Of a DNA stretch of 64,000 nt, positions 1 to 9,806 are shown one piece after another. This DNA is from Methylomonas rosea. Its GTDB lineage: Bacteria > Pseudomonadota > Gammaproteobacteria > Methylococcales > Methylomonadaceae. Position numbers and translations under genes: made by a program. Numbering within the stretch: position 1 is the stretch's first letter; every line of letters starts with the position of its first letter. The DNA lies in NCBI RefSeq assembly GCF_024505055.1, contig NZ_JANIBL010000005.1:40528-104527 (forward strand), written 5' to 3'. Under the pieces are notes generated by a model that had not been told where the DNA came from, made no database searches, and was given only the letters and a program-made list of their open reading frames with translations.

Positions 1-510
1 GTCGGCATGAATCTCGGTCGCTTGCTTGGCCGCCAGTGCCGGGCGATTGGCATCAATATAGTCTTGGATACGCTGGCGGATTTGCTGTTGCTCGACAATC
101 GTATTGCGGGTCTGGCCGGGGTGGGCGACGTAAAAGGCATTGGCGCCAAAATCATTTTTCAATAAATAGTCGGTCAGTTGGCTGGCATTATTGCCCGGAT
201 AATCCTTGCAGCAGCTATAAACGCTATTCACAAAGTCCGGATTGCCGGCAAGCAAATCGTTGATAAATTGCTTCACGTCGCCGTCGATGTTGGCTTCAAA
301 GGCCAGCAAAGCGGGCTCGCCGGTATCCACCTCTGAGGGATGTTTGCCGGGGATAACGAAAAAAGTGCAATAGTGCAGCTGTTGATAATTGGAAAATTTA
401 ATTACCGGATTGTTTTTGATATCCGTGCCTATCGGCGCCAGATACGCTTCCAGCTTTTGCAGCTGGTCCGGCAATATTTCCGTGATAACGGTCATGGGGT
501 TTTGTTGCAT
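1..510 (-). CDS. N-terminal part of an unassigned protein, possibly a peroxidase/catalase-like enzyme (runs off the left edge)
   Basis: An open frame on the minus strand starts at ATG 510 and is still open at base 1, so only the first 170 residues are visible. The start follows AGAGGA at a normal distance. It begins MQQNPMTVITEIL and contains FANIDGD-like and NAFYVAHPGQ segments. From memory these resemble the N-terminal module found before bacterial peroxidase, catalase or lipoxygenase-type enzymes; this is a weak family impression, not a motif match, and no heme or catalytic residue is visible. The gene lies 41 bases downstream of the GST-P450 gene on the same strand, so the two probably form one operon in oxidised-lipid or peroxide chemistry. 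There is no signal peptide. The reading frame is secure; the function is not. Confidence 0.7.
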   Translation of the reverse strand, partial: MQQNPMTVITEILPDQLQKLEAYLAPIGTDIKNNPVIKFSNYQQLHYCTFFVIPGKHPSEVDTGEPALLAFEANIDGDVKQFINDLLAGNPDFVNSVYSCCKDYPGNNASQLTDYLLKNDFGANAFYVAHPGQTRNTIVEQQQIRQRIQDYIDANRPALAAKQATEIHAD

Positions 511-551
511 ACACACGTCCTCTTGAAATTATTATCGTGCTGGTGAAGAAA

Positions 552-2588
552 TTACCGATCAAAGCTCAGGACAAATTGATCGGGAAACGGTCCGTCGTAC
601 AAGATGCCGCTGGATATTTTTAAGTTGTTCAAGCGCAGCAAACTGGCTACCAAGGTCGGAATCTGGATGCGATTGATGTATTCGCCAAAGCAGCGGTGCA
701 TGCCGTCGCCAAAGTGCATATAGCGATCCAGCGCACGATCATCGCGTACACTGAAAGGCTCCGGCCAAGCGCTTTCGTCGAACATCGCCGAGGCGGTAAA
801 CGCGAAAACTTCTGTGCCGGGCGGAATTTTCACGCCGGCAATCTCAGCGCCGTTTTTGCAATGCCGGCGCATTGCCGCCGCCATAGTGTTGAAACGGAAC
901 ACGTCGAAGCATAAATGCAATAATTTGTCTTCGTCATCGACCGCCTGTTTGGCGCGTTGCAAGACATCGGGTTTGCTGAGCAATTGCTCGACAATCAAGG
1001 TGGTAGCCATCGAAGTGGTATCCAGTGCGCCGACGATCAAACCTGAGATGTTGCGGCGGATGCCGTCGTCGTCCAGATCGTGTTCGCCGTCCATGCCCAT
1101 TTTGATCAGCCGCGACAGAAAGTCCTCGAACTGCTCGCCTTGCTTGATGCGCTGCCGGCGTTCAGCGATCAGGTTTAACAGGTATGGCCCCATTTCCCGG
1201 AACGATTGTTCGGCGGTGATTTGAATGCTGCGGTCGTTGCTCAGATTCAAAAACAGATCGTGAAACAAGGAGCGCATCCAGCGCATCATCGTCACTTCAT
1301 CCGGGCCGGGCACACCCAGGTAATCGCGGATAAAGCGCCGTGCTACCGGCCGGGTTAATTGCGACACCATGTCGATCCGGCCCACCGGCAAGGCGGCTTG
1401 GATCATCTCGTCGCAGTGTTGGCGGACGATGCGGCGAATCAGTCGGTCTTCGCCGGGCTTGATCACTCGTCGCAAGGCGCCTTGTTCTTTGCTATAGGCT
1501 TCCGAGCGGTCCATGCCTAAGAAAAACGGTCCGTTAAGCCGTTGCATATTGGGGGCGTTTATTTCGGCGATGGTGAATTCGGTGTCGCGAGCCAAGGTTT
1601 CGCGTACATCGCTGTCGCGAGTTACCAAGGCGCGCTTGCCCAGCACCAATACCGGTTTGTGTTTACGTAACAGCCCGAATAGCCAGCGTTGCGTTGTAGC
1701 GCCGGTCAGCATGGCGACGCCGCGCGCCAGATAGTAACTGACGATATTTTGCGGCGTGGTGGATGTGGGGTGATGATCCAGAACAGGTTCCGGCGCAGAC
1801 CGATGTTCGCGGTACATTTTCAGAGCCAGCGCGCCGGTTGGTGTAGCCGCTAATTGCTCGACAAAAGCCTTGTAGGCAGCCGGCAACTCTACCTTGGTCG
1901 GTTGTACGCCGCCGAACTGGGCCGGCAACAACACCGGAGCGGATAGTGCTGCCAGACAATAATCGGCGATGCTGGGTTGGTCGCCCAGCAAATAGGCTCT
2001 GCCGTCTGCCAGCAGGGTGTCCAGCTCCGCAAAGATCGCTTCAATTTGTTGTTTGCAGGGTTCGATTTGTCCTGGATCGGCGGGTAGGGATTTTTCCATG
2101 GCTTTAGCCAATAAGGGATAAGCGCGTTCTGCCAACCATTTTTGCCAGCTAGGTACCCGCTGTTGCCAGAACGACAGCACAGTTTCTTTGTGCGGTAATA
2201 ACATGGCATAGCCGTAATTGCGCGTCGCCAAGCCCAATTTGTCCACCAGCAACGCCAGCAAGCGTTCGGTTTCCGCCAGACTCTTTTCTTCGCGCGGATA
2301 TAGCCGCAGTTCAGCCGGCAAACGGGCATCGATGTATTGCAGCGATTCGTGCATGGTGCATAAGGTTGCTTCGCTGGTGATCAACACCGGCATGGCCTTC
2401 GCATCGGCGCCGGCCAATAAGAAAGCTGGTAAATGCAGCATCGGCACACTGCCTTCCTCCCGATACGGCACCCCGCCGTAGTCGAGCATCCAGCGTACTA
2501 ATTCACTGATATGAGATACCGGAATCGTCAATAAACGATTCAGTTGTTTGGATTTGGCTCCACGCCGCGTGCTTCCGGGTTTGATCAT
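552..2588 (-). CDS. Fusion of a glutathione S-transferase-like domain and a cytochrome P450
   Basis: A 678-residue protein. Roughly residues 15-280 look like a GST fold (thioredoxin-like start RWMLDYGGVPYREE, then a helical C-terminal domain with ADYCLAAL). Residues about 300-678 are a P450: I-helix GALDTTS, and heme loop HFGDGMHRCFG with the axial Cys near residue 633. The K-helix motif reads DVFR where nearly all P450s have ExxR, a conservative but rare Glu-to-Asp change. The frame extends to 2771, but ATG 2588 is preferred because AGGAAGGA lies just before it. No membrane anchor is seen, so the protein is probably cytosolic and needs separate electron donors or uses peroxide. The peroxidase-like neighbour downstream would fit fatty-acid hydroperoxide chemistry (inference). 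The substrate is unknown. Confidence 0.9.
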   Translation of the reverse strand: MIKPGSTRRGAKSKQLNRLLTIPVSHISELVRWMLDYGGVPYREEGSVPMLHLPAFLLAGADAKAMPVLITSEATLCTMHESLQYIDARLPAELRLYPREEKSLAETERLLALLVDKLGLATRNYGYAMLLPHKETVLSFWQQRVPSWQKWLAERAYPLLAKAMEKSLPADPGQIEPCKQQIEAIFAELDTLLADGRAYLLGDQPSIADYCLAALSAPVLLPAQFGGVQPTKVELPAAYKAFVEQLAATPTGALALKMYREHRSAPEPVLDHHPTSTTPQNIVSYYLARGVAMLTGATTQRWLFGLLRKHKPVLVLGKRALVTRDSDVRETLARDTEFTIAEINAPNMQRLNGPFFLGMDRSEAYSKEQGALRRVIKPGEDRLIRRIVRQHCDEMIQAALPVGRIDMVSQLTRPVARRFIRDYLGVPGPDEVTMMRWMRSLFHDLFLNLSNDRSIQITAEQSFREMGPYLLNLIAERRQRIKQGEQFEDFLSRLIKMGMDGEHDLDDDGIRRNISGLIVGALDTTSMATTLIVEQLLSKPDVLQRAKQAVDDEDKLLHLCFDVFRFNTMAAAMRRHCKNGAEIAGVKIPPGTEVFAFTASAMFDESAWPEPFSVRDDRALDRYMHFGDGMHRCFGEYINRIQIPTLVASLLRLNNLKISSGILYDGPFPDQFVLSFDR

Positions 2589-3050
2589 GATTCCTTCCTC
2601 TTGCTTGCTATTGTTATAGTTATTAATGCTATAGCTGGCATACACCGATGACTGTTTAGTCGTGTCGGCTTGAATGGCATGTTGATATGCGCGCTTGGAA
2701 AACAACTTGCCGGTCTGCTTAGGTATGCCGTTATCGGCGGCCAAGCAATTGTTAATCCACCCGTGAGCCAAACGCCGAGCTTTAGCGGAGTATCAATAAT
2801 AGACCAATCGTAACTAATTGAAATAAAAAGCGAAAGACAAAATGTTGCTTAGCAACAACCGTGCCTAAATGCGAAGCGCGTCACAAAACGTGGTGGATTC
2901 CGCCCGACTGCCGCCTAGCAAACGGAACGCGTCTCTGGCGACGGAATCGGCTACAAAACATTCCGGTTCGTTCTCTGCGGACCTTAATCAGATTGTCATT
3001 TGCCGCTGCCTATAATCCGGGCCTCTTCACAATGCTTAGGAGCAGTCGCA
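2589..3050. other. Intergenic stretch between the divergent P450 and phoD genes
   Basis: About 460 bases without a convincing gene. The P450 frame stays open to 2771, but nothing upstream of 2588 resembles a conserved domain. It should hold both divergent promoters. The only sharp element seen is the TATAAT near 3011. Confidence 0.5.
2993..3016 (+). promoter_or_regulatory. Candidate phoD promoter with a weak Pho-box-like half site
   Basis: A perfect TATAAT sits at 3011-3016, 35 bases before the chosen phoD start. TTGTCAT at 2993-2999 resembles one half of a PhoB box (CTGTCAT), but the second half is poor. Phosphate control is expected from the gene content; the site itself is only suggestive. 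Confidence 0.25.
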
Positions 3051-4667
3051 ATGCAATTACTAAAACCCAGCTGTCAATTTTTAAAACCGGCCAAACTGGC
3101 ATTGGCAATCGCCGGCTTGTTAACGCTGAACGCGCCGGTATTTGCGGAAACCGTTGAAGTGCCGCAAATGGAGCAAGGTATCCAAATCGGTGATTTAGCG
3201 CCCGGACGCGCTATCGTCTGGAGCCGGGCTGACCGCCCCTCGCGCATGATGCTGAAATATGCCTATAACCCGCAGTTCAAGGATGCGGTCAGTGTCCGTG
3301 GTCCTTACGCACTGGCGGAGACCGACTTTACAGCTCGCCAAGACTTGACCGGGCTACTCGAAGGCAAAGACGTTTACGTGAAAGTCTGGTTTGAAGATTT
3401 GACCAATGCCCGTGGCAAAAGCGAACCGGTGGTTGGGCATTTTCATACTATCGGCAAGCGTGACGATATCCGTTTCGTCTGGGGCGGCGACACCGCCGGC
3501 CAAGGCTGGGGTATCAACGAAAGCTTCGGCGGCATGAAAATTTACGAAGCCATGCGCCAAGTGCAACCGCAGTTTTTCATTCAAAGCGGCGACAATGTAT
3601 ATTCCGACGGTCCGATTCCTGAGAGCAAGCTGGCCGAGAATGGCCAGGTTTGGACTAACGTGGTCACTCCGGAAGTGAGTAAAGTTGCGGAAACCTTGGA
3701 CGAGTTCCGTGGCCGTTACAAATACAATCTATTAGACGAAAACGTCCGTCGCTTCAATGCCGAAGTACCGCAAATCTGGCAGTGGGACGATCATGAAGTG
3801 GTCAATAACTGGTCGGATTCCAAAGACTTGAGTGCCGATCCGCGCTACACCGAAAAGAACGTGCCTACGCTGATTGCCCGCGCGACAAAAGCCTTCCTGG
3901 AGTATGCACCGCTGCGCCCACACGACGCAGAAGAATCCGAGCGGATTTATCGCAAAATTTCCTACGGCAAACTGTTGGATGTGTTTGTGTTGGATATGCG
4001 CAGCTATCGTGGCCCTAACACCGCTAATCTGCAATCTCAAGAAAATGCCGAAACCGCCTTCCTCGGGGCAGAGCAAATGGCTTGGTTGCAGGACGAGTTG
4101 AAAAACTCTAAAGCCACCTGGAAAGTCATCTCCGCAGACATGCCGATTGGTTTGAATATCGGCGACGGTAACACTGCCCAAGGCCAGGCGCGTTGGGAAG
4201 CGGTTGCTAACGGCAACGACGGTGCCGCTGCGGGCCGTGAACTGGAAGTTGCACGGTTGTTGAGCTTTATCAAGCATGAGCATATCAACAACCTGGTTTG
4301 GCTGACTGCCGATGTCCACTATGCCGCCGCGCATTATTACGATCCTGCCAAGGCCGCCTCCAAAGATTTTGCGCCGTTCTGGGAATTCGTCGCCGGTCCA
4401 TTAAACGCCGGCTCCTTCGGGCCAAACAGCACGGACGGCACTTTCGGCCCGCAAGTGGTTTTCTATAAAGCGCCGCCAGCCGGCCAAGTCAATCTGTCGC
4501 CTTACGCCGGCCTGCAATTCTTTGGCGAAGTGAACATCGACAAAAAAAGCCGGGCCATGACGGTGGATTTTAAGGACATCGACGGCGCGGTTGTCTTCAG
4601 CAAAACCCTGGCGGCGGAAGCCGACCGTGAGCACGAACACGATCATCACGACCGCGATCACGACTAA
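3051..4667 (+). CDS. phoD: PhoD-like alkaline phosphatase/phosphodiesterase, secreted
   Basis: A 538-residue precursor of the PhoD metallophosphatase family, which releases phosphate from organic esters outside the cytoplasm. Visible motifs are GGDTAGQGWG, SGDNVYSDG, QWDDHEVVNNW and LTADVHYAAAH, in the order expected for the metal site. The first 32 residues form a signal peptide ending NAPVFA; it has no clear twin arginine, although PhoD enzymes often use Tat. ATG 3051 is chosen over the in-frame 3000 start because AGGAG lies 10 bases upstream and the signal peptide then starts correctly. The last 16 residues are a His/Asp/Glu-rich tail (EHEHDHHDRDHD), possibly a metal chelator. The glycerophosphodiesterase gene follows at 84 bases on the same strand and is probably co-transcribed. 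The two enzymes together suit phosphorus starvation. Confidence 0.92.
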   Translation: MQLLKPSCQFLKPAKLALAIAGLLTLNAPVFAETVEVPQMEQGIQIGDLAPGRAIVWSRADRPSRMMLKYAYNPQFKDAVSVRGPYALAETDFTARQDLTGLLEGKDVYVKVWFEDLTNARGKSEPVVGHFHTIGKRDDIRFVWGGDTAGQGWGINESFGGMKIYEAMRQVQPQFFIQSGDNVYSDGPIPESKLAENGQVWTNVVTPEVSKVAETLDEFRGRYKYNLLDENVRRFNAEVPQIWQWDDHEVVNNWSDSKDLSADPRYTEKNVPTLIARATKAFLEYAPLRPHDAEESERIYRKISYGKLLDVFVLDMRSYRGPNTANLQSQENAETAFLGAEQMAWLQDELKNSKATWKVISADMPIGLNIGDGNTAQGQARWEAVANGNDGAAAGRELEVARLLSFIKHEHINNLVWLTADVHYAAAHYYDPAKAASKDFAPFWEFVAGPLNAGSFGPNSTDGTFGPQVVFYKAPPAGQVNLSPYAGLQFFGEVNIDKKSRAMTVDFKDIDGAVVFSKTLAAEADREHEHDHHDRDHD

Positions 4668-4751
4668 AACCAAATTGCCGGGGTGGTGTTTGCCGCCCGG
4701 CAATTTCTCTGGTTAAGACATTTAACTTCAAGCAAAATAAGGACTCTATTC

Positions 4752-5987
4752 ATGTTGAAACCCACGTTATTGACTATTGCCATGCTGGCTTCACTCGGTG
4801 CGCAAAACAGTGCTCAGGCGCTGCCGCACAGCGAACATCAAGAACATGCCGATGCCGGCCCGCTGGTTATTGGCCATCGCGGCGCGTCCGGCTATCGCCC
4901 GGAACATACTTTGGCCGGCTATGCCTTGGCGGTTGAAATGGGCGCGGACTTTATCGAGCCGGATCTGGTACTGACCAAGGACGGCCAAATGATTGCCCGC
5001 CACGAACCGATGATAGGCGGCACCACCGATGTGGCGAATCATCCGGAATTTGCCGATCGAAAAACCACCCGTATGGTCGATGGCTTTGCGGTGACCGATT
5101 GGTTTGCCAGCGACTTTACCTTGAAAGAAATCAAAACCCTGCGCGCCATTCAAACCCGCGGCCGGGATAATTCTTATGACGGCGAGTTTGAAATCCCAAC
5201 CTTGAACGAAGTGATTGCGCTGGCCAAGCTGCAAAGCGAAAAAACCGGCCGCCGCATTGGCATCTACCCTGAAATCAAGCATTCCACTTATCACGCCGAA
5301 CTGAAGAACGCTAAAGGTAAGCCGCTATTTGGTAAGAATTTTTTCGAAGATAAACTGCTGAAAAAACTGCATAAGGCTTACGGCAACAGTGCTTGCGCGC
5401 CGGTGTTCATCCAGTCATTTGAAGTCAGCAATCTGCAATACCTGAGTCGCAAGACCGATATCAAATTGGTGCAGTTGATCGATGCGGACGATGTCAATGC
5501 CGACGGCTCGATGTCGCTGGTCGCACCTTACAAGCAGCCTTATGACTTCGTGGTAAAAGGCGATCAACGGACGTTTGCCGACTTGCTGAGCAACGACGGT
5601 TTGGATTTTGTTAAAACCTACGCGGATGCGGTAGGTCCGTGGAAGCCTTATCTGGTGAAAACCGTAGCCGTCGATTTTGACCGCAACGGCGACGGTAAAA
5701 TCAACATTAGTGACCGTATTGTCGAAGGTAGCACCGGCGTAGTAGAAATGGCCCACGACAAAGGCTTGCTGGTCCATACCTGGACCTTCCGCAACGATGC
5801 CAGCGGCTACGGCTTTGCCGATCCGCAACAGGAAATGATGTATTACTTTGATTTGGGTGTTGACGGCTTGTTTACCGATTTCGCCGATACCGGGGTTGCG
5901 GCGCGCGATGCGTCGATTAATGCCGGTAATGTTGGATATTTAGGACATTGCGGATCCGAGCATCGTGACCACCGGCGTCATCGCTAA
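4752..5987 (+). CDS. Glycerophosphodiester phosphodiesterase (GlpQ type), secreted
   Basis: A 411-residue precursor. The signal peptide is MLKPTLLTIAMLASLGAQNS followed by AQA. The GDPD signature is plain: IGHRGASGYRPEHTLAGY with the catalytic HRG, then DFIEPDLVLTKDG and HEP. The family cleaves glycerophosphodiesters to glycerol-3-phosphate and an alcohol in a metal-dependent reaction; the periplasmic form matches E. coli GlpQ. ATG 4752 follows AAGGA; the frame is open to 4683 but that would bury the signal peptide. It sits right behind phoD, suggesting one phosphate-scavenging operon. The final residues (SEHRDHRRHR) are again rich in His and charged residues, echoing the phoD tail. A mature N-terminus with HSEHQEHAD adds a third His cluster. 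Confidence 0.93.
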   Translation: MLKPTLLTIAMLASLGAQNSAQALPHSEHQEHADAGPLVIGHRGASGYRPEHTLAGYALAVEMGADFIEPDLVLTKDGQMIARHEPMIGGTTDVANHPEFADRKTTRMVDGFAVTDWFASDFTLKEIKTLRAIQTRGRDNSYDGEFEIPTLNEVIALAKLQSEKTGRRIGIYPEIKHSTYHAELKNAKGKPLFGKNFFEDKLLKKLHKAYGNSACAPVFIQSFEVSNLQYLSRKTDIKLVQLIDADDVNADGSMSLVAPYKQPYDFVVKGDQRTFADLLSNDGLDFVKTYADAVGPWKPYLVKTVAVDFDRNGDGKINISDRIVEGSTGVVEMAHDKGLLVHTWTFRNDASGYGFADPQQEMMYYFDLGVDGLFTDFADTGVAARDASINAGNVGYLGHCGSEHRDHRRHR

Positions 5988-6121
5988 TCGGCTATAGCGT
6001 GAAACACTGGCTCGGAAGTCTGATGTTGGGTTTGTACGGCATGATTTTAAAGCAGTGGTTAAGAGTTTATATGTTTGCCGCATTTGATCGATGTCAAATG
6101 GCTTTGACTGAACGGTGTCAT

Positions 6122-6155
6122 GATGCTGTCCAAGCCTTAAGGCTTGGACAGCATC
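6122..6155. terminator. Perfect 15-bp stem-loop after the phosphodiesterase gene
   Basis: The arms 6122-6136 and 6141-6155 are exactly complementary around the loop ttaa, which itself extends the palindrome. No T-run follows, so it may be a transcript-stabilising hairpin or a protein-binding palindrome instead of a classic terminator. Confidence 0.6.
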
Positions 6156-6222
6156 TCCTTTGACAATGCGCTGTGGCGCTGCAAAGGCGAATTATAAAAA
6201 CATCGTCACAACAGGAAAATTC

Positions 6223-6342
6223 ATGAAATTAATCAGCCAAGTATTATTGTTAGTTATCGCAGTAACCACCCTGGCCGCATGCGGCGAGCAAGGTGTTGGC
6301 CCGAGCAAACCAAAAGCTGATTCCTCTAAAGAAATCAAATAA
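6223..6342 (+). CDS. Small outer-membrane-type lipoprotein, 39 residues
   Basis: A very short gene starting at ATG 6223 after AGGA. The product is a classical lipoprotein signal (MKLISQVLLLVIAVTTLAAC) with the lipobox LAAC, then only 19 residues after the Cys (GEQGVGPSKPKADSSKEIK). Such miniature lipoproteins are common in gammaproteobacteria and are often annotated as hypothetical; a role like LptM or entericidin is possible but cannot be shown. It converges on the FNR-type regulator gene, whose stop is 52 bases away. A longer in-frame start at 6160 exists but would destroy the signal peptide. Confidence 0.75.
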   Translation: MKLISQVLLLVIAVTTLAACGEQGVGPSKPKADSSKEIK

Positions 6343-6393
6343 GCGGCTTCAGCTTGGAACGCGATATTGCCGCGTCTTTTCGGTCCGGCAATA

Positions 6394-7143
6394 TCAATCC
6401 GGGGCGCTGGCGTGGACAGCGCAATTTACCGTACAAGAATTAACCGCGGTTCTCAAGGCGCCTAAATTGTGGATTTGTATCCCGCGTTGCTTGACGGAAA
6501 TAATGCCTTGTTGGCTTAAATAAGCTAACTGCCGGCTGACTGTTTCAATCGTCAGGCCTAGAAAATTGGCCATATGCAAACGGCTCATCGTCAAATTGAA
6601 TGCCGTGCTGGAAAAGCCCAATGCTGCATAGCGTTGTGAGAGCATCAATAAAAAAGTGGCCATCCGTTCCTTGGCGGAGCGATGTCCCAGCAAGATAATC
6701 TTGTCGTGGTCCGACGCGATTTCTTTGCCCAAAATTCGCATCAGCTGGCTATGTAAGCTAGGTATCTTGCCGCATAATTCATTGAGATTGCTTAACGGCA
6801 ATTCGCAGACCGAAGCGGTTTCCAGCGCAACCGTCGAACAAGTAAAGCGTCCGTGTTGCAGCGAATCCAGCCCCATCAATTCCCCGGGCAAATAAAACCC
6901 CATGGTTTGTTCTTCGCCTTCCTCGTTAGCGATAAAGCTTCTGAAAGAGCCGGATTTGATGGCATATAAGCTGCGGCAAGTATCGCCTTGCCGGTAGAGT
7001 AAATCGTCGATCCGCAGTGGCCGCCGTTCGCGGACTATTGTCGCCAGTTCTTCGACTTCTGACTGTTGTAAACCAAAAGGCAGGCATAATTCGGACAGCT
7101 TGCAGGTTTGGCAAGTGACCTTGGTGGAGTTGGATTCAGTCAC
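6394..7143 (-). CDS. fnr: FNR/Anr-type oxygen-sensing transcription regulator
   Basis: A 249-residue Crp/Fnr-family protein. The N-terminus carries CQTCKLSELC, the spacing of the three N-terminal cysteines of FNR, and a fourth Cys lies in ETASVCELP, so a [4Fe-4S] oxygen-sensing cluster is expected. A cyclic-nucleotide-type beta domain follows. The C-terminal helix-turn-helix contains LGLTIETVSRQL; the E..SR recognition residues are those that read TTGAT-N4-ATCAA sites in FNR. The start is GTG 7143, preceded by CAGGG; no ATG gives the cysteine region. It stands alone between convergent and divergent neighbours. The hydrogenase operon elsewhere in the window is a plausible target (inference). 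The C-terminus (NSCTVNCAVHASAPD) is longer than in E. coli FNR. Confidence 0.9.
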   Translation of the reverse strand: MTESNSTKVTCQTCKLSELCLPFGLQQSEVEELATIVRERRPLRIDDLLYRQGDTCRSLYAIKSGSFRSFIANEEGEEQTMGFYLPGELMGLDSLQHGRFTCSTVALETASVCELPLSNLNELCGKIPSLHSQLMRILGKEIASDHDKIILLGHRSAKERMATFLLMLSQRYAALGFSSTAFNLTMSRLHMANFLGLTIETVSRQLAYLSQQGIISVKQRGIQIHNLGALRTAVNSCTVNCAVHASAPD

Positions 7144-7375
7144 GTTTGCCCTGGGTTAATGTCGCTGTAAACTGCATAGTAACAGAGCTTGCTGAATTAC
7201 ATGCCTTGCCTCACACGGGCGCGTGGATTTCTTCCATCTTTCCTGGTCCGGCCAGGCATACTCCGCTGGCACTATCCTATTTCCGATACGCTATCCTTCG
7301 GTGACTATGGTATTTTAGCCGCCCTATATCGCGCCGCGATTCGCCGGCTTACAACACAGGATTATTCGCAAAACA

Positions 7376-9613
7376 ATGGGTGTACAGGAAAACTTCGAAC
7401 AACTCCCGCTAAAAGAATTCACCGAAAAAGCCTACCTGGATTATTCCATGTACGTCATTTTGGATCGGGCTTTGCCGCATATTGGCGACGGCTTAAAGCC
7501 GGTGCAGCGCCGTATTGTCTATGCGATGTCGGAGCTGGGTTTGACCGCGCTGGCCAAGTACAAAAAATCGGCGCGTACTGTCGGTGACGTGTTGGGTAAA
7601 TACCATCCGCACGGCGACTCGGCATGTTACGAAGCCATGGTGCTGATGGCGCAGGACTTTTCTTACCGCTATCCGTTAATTGACGGCCAGGGCAACTGGG
7701 GGTCGCCGGACGATCCGAAATCCTTTGCAGCGATGCGGTACACCGAATCGCGACTGACTGCCTATGCACAAACCCTACTCAGCGAGCTGGGGCAGGGTAC
7801 GGTGGATTGGACCGACAATTTCGACGGCACCTTGAAAGAACCGAGTTTGATGCCGGCCCGTTTGCCGAATGTGCTGTTGAATGGCACCATGGGCATTGCC
7901 GTGGGTATGGCGACCGACATTCCGCCGCATAATCTGCGGGAAGTAGCCAACGCCTGTCTGCAATTACTTGACGCCCCTGAAACGCCTCTGGAGAACTTGC
8001 TGACACATATCAAGGGGCCGGATTATCCGACCGATGCCGAGATTGTCACGGCTAGTGCCGATATTCAAAAAATGTATGCGACCGGCAACGGTTCGGTAAA
8101 GATGAGGGCGAAGTACGAGCTGGAAGATGGCAACATCGTCATCACCGCCTTGCCGCATCAAGTCTCCGGCGCCAAGTTGCTGGAACAAATTGCCGCGCAA
8201 ATGCTGGCGAAAAAGCTGCCGATGATCGAGGATTTACGCGATGAATCGGATCATGAGAATCCGACACGGTTGTTGGTTATTCCCAAGACCAAACGCATTG
8301 ATGTCGATGCGGTGATGTCGCATCTGTTCGCTACCACTGACCTGGAGAAAAATTACCGGGTCAATATGAACATGATCGGCTTGAACGGTAAGCCGCAGGT
8401 CAAGAATTTGCGCATGATTTTGACCGAATGGATCAGCTTCAGAACCGAAACCGTACGCCGCCGTTTGCAATATCGCTTGGATAAGGTGCTGGCGCGTTTG
8501 CATATTCTGGAAGGTTTGCTGATTGCCTACTTAAATATCGATGAAGTGATCGCCATCATCCGCGCCGAGGATCACCCCAAGCCGGTGTTGATGGCACGTT
8601 TTGGCTTGAGCGACTTGCAGGCGGAAGCAATTCTGGAACTGAAGCTGCGCCACTTGGCCAAGCTGGAGGAAATGAAGATTCGCGGCGAACAGGACGAGTT
8701 GGAGCAGGAGCGCCAAGCGTTGGAAAAAACTCTGGGTTCCGAGCGTTTGCTGAATCGTCTGATCCGCAAGGAAATTGAACGAGACGCGGAAAAATACGGC
8801 GATGACCGCCGTTCGCCCATCGTTGCCCGCGAAGCCGCGCAGGCATTGGATACGACCGAGCTAATCGCCAACGAGCCGGTCACTATTATTTTGTCGCAAA
8901 AAGGTTGGATACGCGCCGCCAAGGGTTATGACATCGAAGTGGAAAGTCTCAGCTACCGGGCCGGCGATGGGCATTTATCGTCGGCAAAAGGCCGGACTAC
9001 TCAGCCGGCGTATGTGTTGGATTCCACGGGGCGCGTCTATACGATTACTACGCACGATCTGCCGTCCGCGCGTAGTCAGGGTGAGCCGCTGACCGGTAGA
9101 CTTAATCCGCCGCCAGGCAGTTTGTTCACCGATGTGTTTACCGGGCAGCCTGATGATTGGTTGTTGATTGCCAGCAATGCCGGTTACGGCTTTCGGGTTC
9201 AAGTAAAAGAGCTGCAAAGTAAAAATAAGGCGGGTAAGGCGTTGTTGAGCTTGCCTACAGGAGCAAAAGTTTTGACACCCGCGCCTATTCCGAACGGTCT
9301 TGACTTGCTGGCGGTTGCGACATTGCAGGGAAGGCTGCTGATATTTCCGGCGCTGGATTTGCCGGAGCTGGCGAAAGGCAAGGGCAATAAGCTGATCCAA
9401 ATTCCCGGTGGAGACTTAGTTTCCGGCAAGGATGCGGTGGTTGCGGTGACAGCGTTGTCAGCGAATAGCGAATTAAAAATCGTCTCCGGCAAACGACACG
9501 TTACACTCAAGGCTATGGATATTGCTCAATACACCGGCAATCGCGCCAATCGCGGCACAGCATTGCCGCGCGGCTTCCAAAAAGTGGATGGGCTGGAGTG
9601 TGTTGTCGCTTAA
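7376..9613 (+). CDS. parC: DNA topoisomerase IV subunit A
   Basis: 745 residues, normal ParC length. The catalytic Tyr lies in [10 protein letters not shown]. The quinolone-resistance region reads [13 protein letters not shown], with the Ser and Glu of the sensitive wild type at the positions corresponding to E. coli Ser80 and Glu84. The C-terminal half is the beta-pinwheel DNA-wrapping domain (for example [18 protein letters not shown]). With ParE it decatenates daughter chromosomes. ParE is not adjacent. ATG 7376 lacks a strong ribosome-binding site but matches the ParC N-terminus. No frame damage is seen. Confidence 0.97.
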   Translation: MGVQENFEQLPLKEFTEKAYLDYSMYVILDRALPHIGDGLKPVQRRIVYAMSELGLTALAKYKKSARTVGDVLGKYHPHGDSACYEAMVLMAQDFSYRYPLIDGQGNWGSPDDPKSFAAMRYTESRLTAYAQTLLSELGQGTVDWTDNFDGTLKEPSLMPARLPNVLLNGTMGIAVGMATDIPPHNLREVANACLQLLDAPETPLENLLTHIKGPDYPTDAEIVTASADIQKMYATGNGSVKMRAKYELEDGNIVITALPHQVSGAKLLEQIAAQMLAKKLPMIEDLRDESDHENPTRLLVIPKTKRIDVDAVMSHLFATTDLEKNYRVNMNMIGLNGKPQVKNLRMILTEWISFRTETVRRRLQYRLDKVLARLHILEGLLIAYLNIDEVIAIIRAEDHPKPVLMARFGLSDLQAEAILELKLRHLAKLEEMKIRGEQDELEQERQALEKTLGSERLLNRLIRKEIERDAEKYGDDRRSPIVAREAAQALDTTELIANEPVTIILSQKGWIRAAKGYDIEVESLSYRAGDGHLSSAKGRTTQPAYVLDSTGRVYTITTHDLPSARSQGEPLTGRLNPPPGSLFTDVFTGQPDDWLLIASNAGYGFRVQVKELQSKNKAGKALLSLPTGAKVLTPAPIPNGLDLLAVATLQGRLLIFPALDLPELAKGKGNKLIQIPGGDLVSGKDAVVAVTALSANSELKIVSGKRHVTLKAMDIAQYTGNRANRGTALPRGFQKVDGLECVVA

Positions 9614-9726
9614 CACGTCGCCTGCGTTAGATCATAATATTGAGGCTTTCAACGCTTTTTTGGAGTTTTTTGTGCCAGCTATTTGACGGCTAAAATCGGA
9701 TTATCAGATCAATGTGAAAAAATCTG

Positions 9727-9755
9727 TTGACGTAAGTAATCTACGTCTTTATCAT
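9727..9755 (+). promoter_or_regulatory. Sigma-70 promoter of the tRNA cluster
   Basis: TTGACG (9727-9732), a 17-base spacer and TATCAT (9750-9755), each one mismatch from consensus. It lies about 50 bases before the first tRNA and no other gene intervenes. Confidence 0.65.
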
Positions 9756-9806
9756 AGCTATCTTTCTGGAGTGCTTCCGCTCTTCGGGATAATAAGAAGG
9801 TCAATT

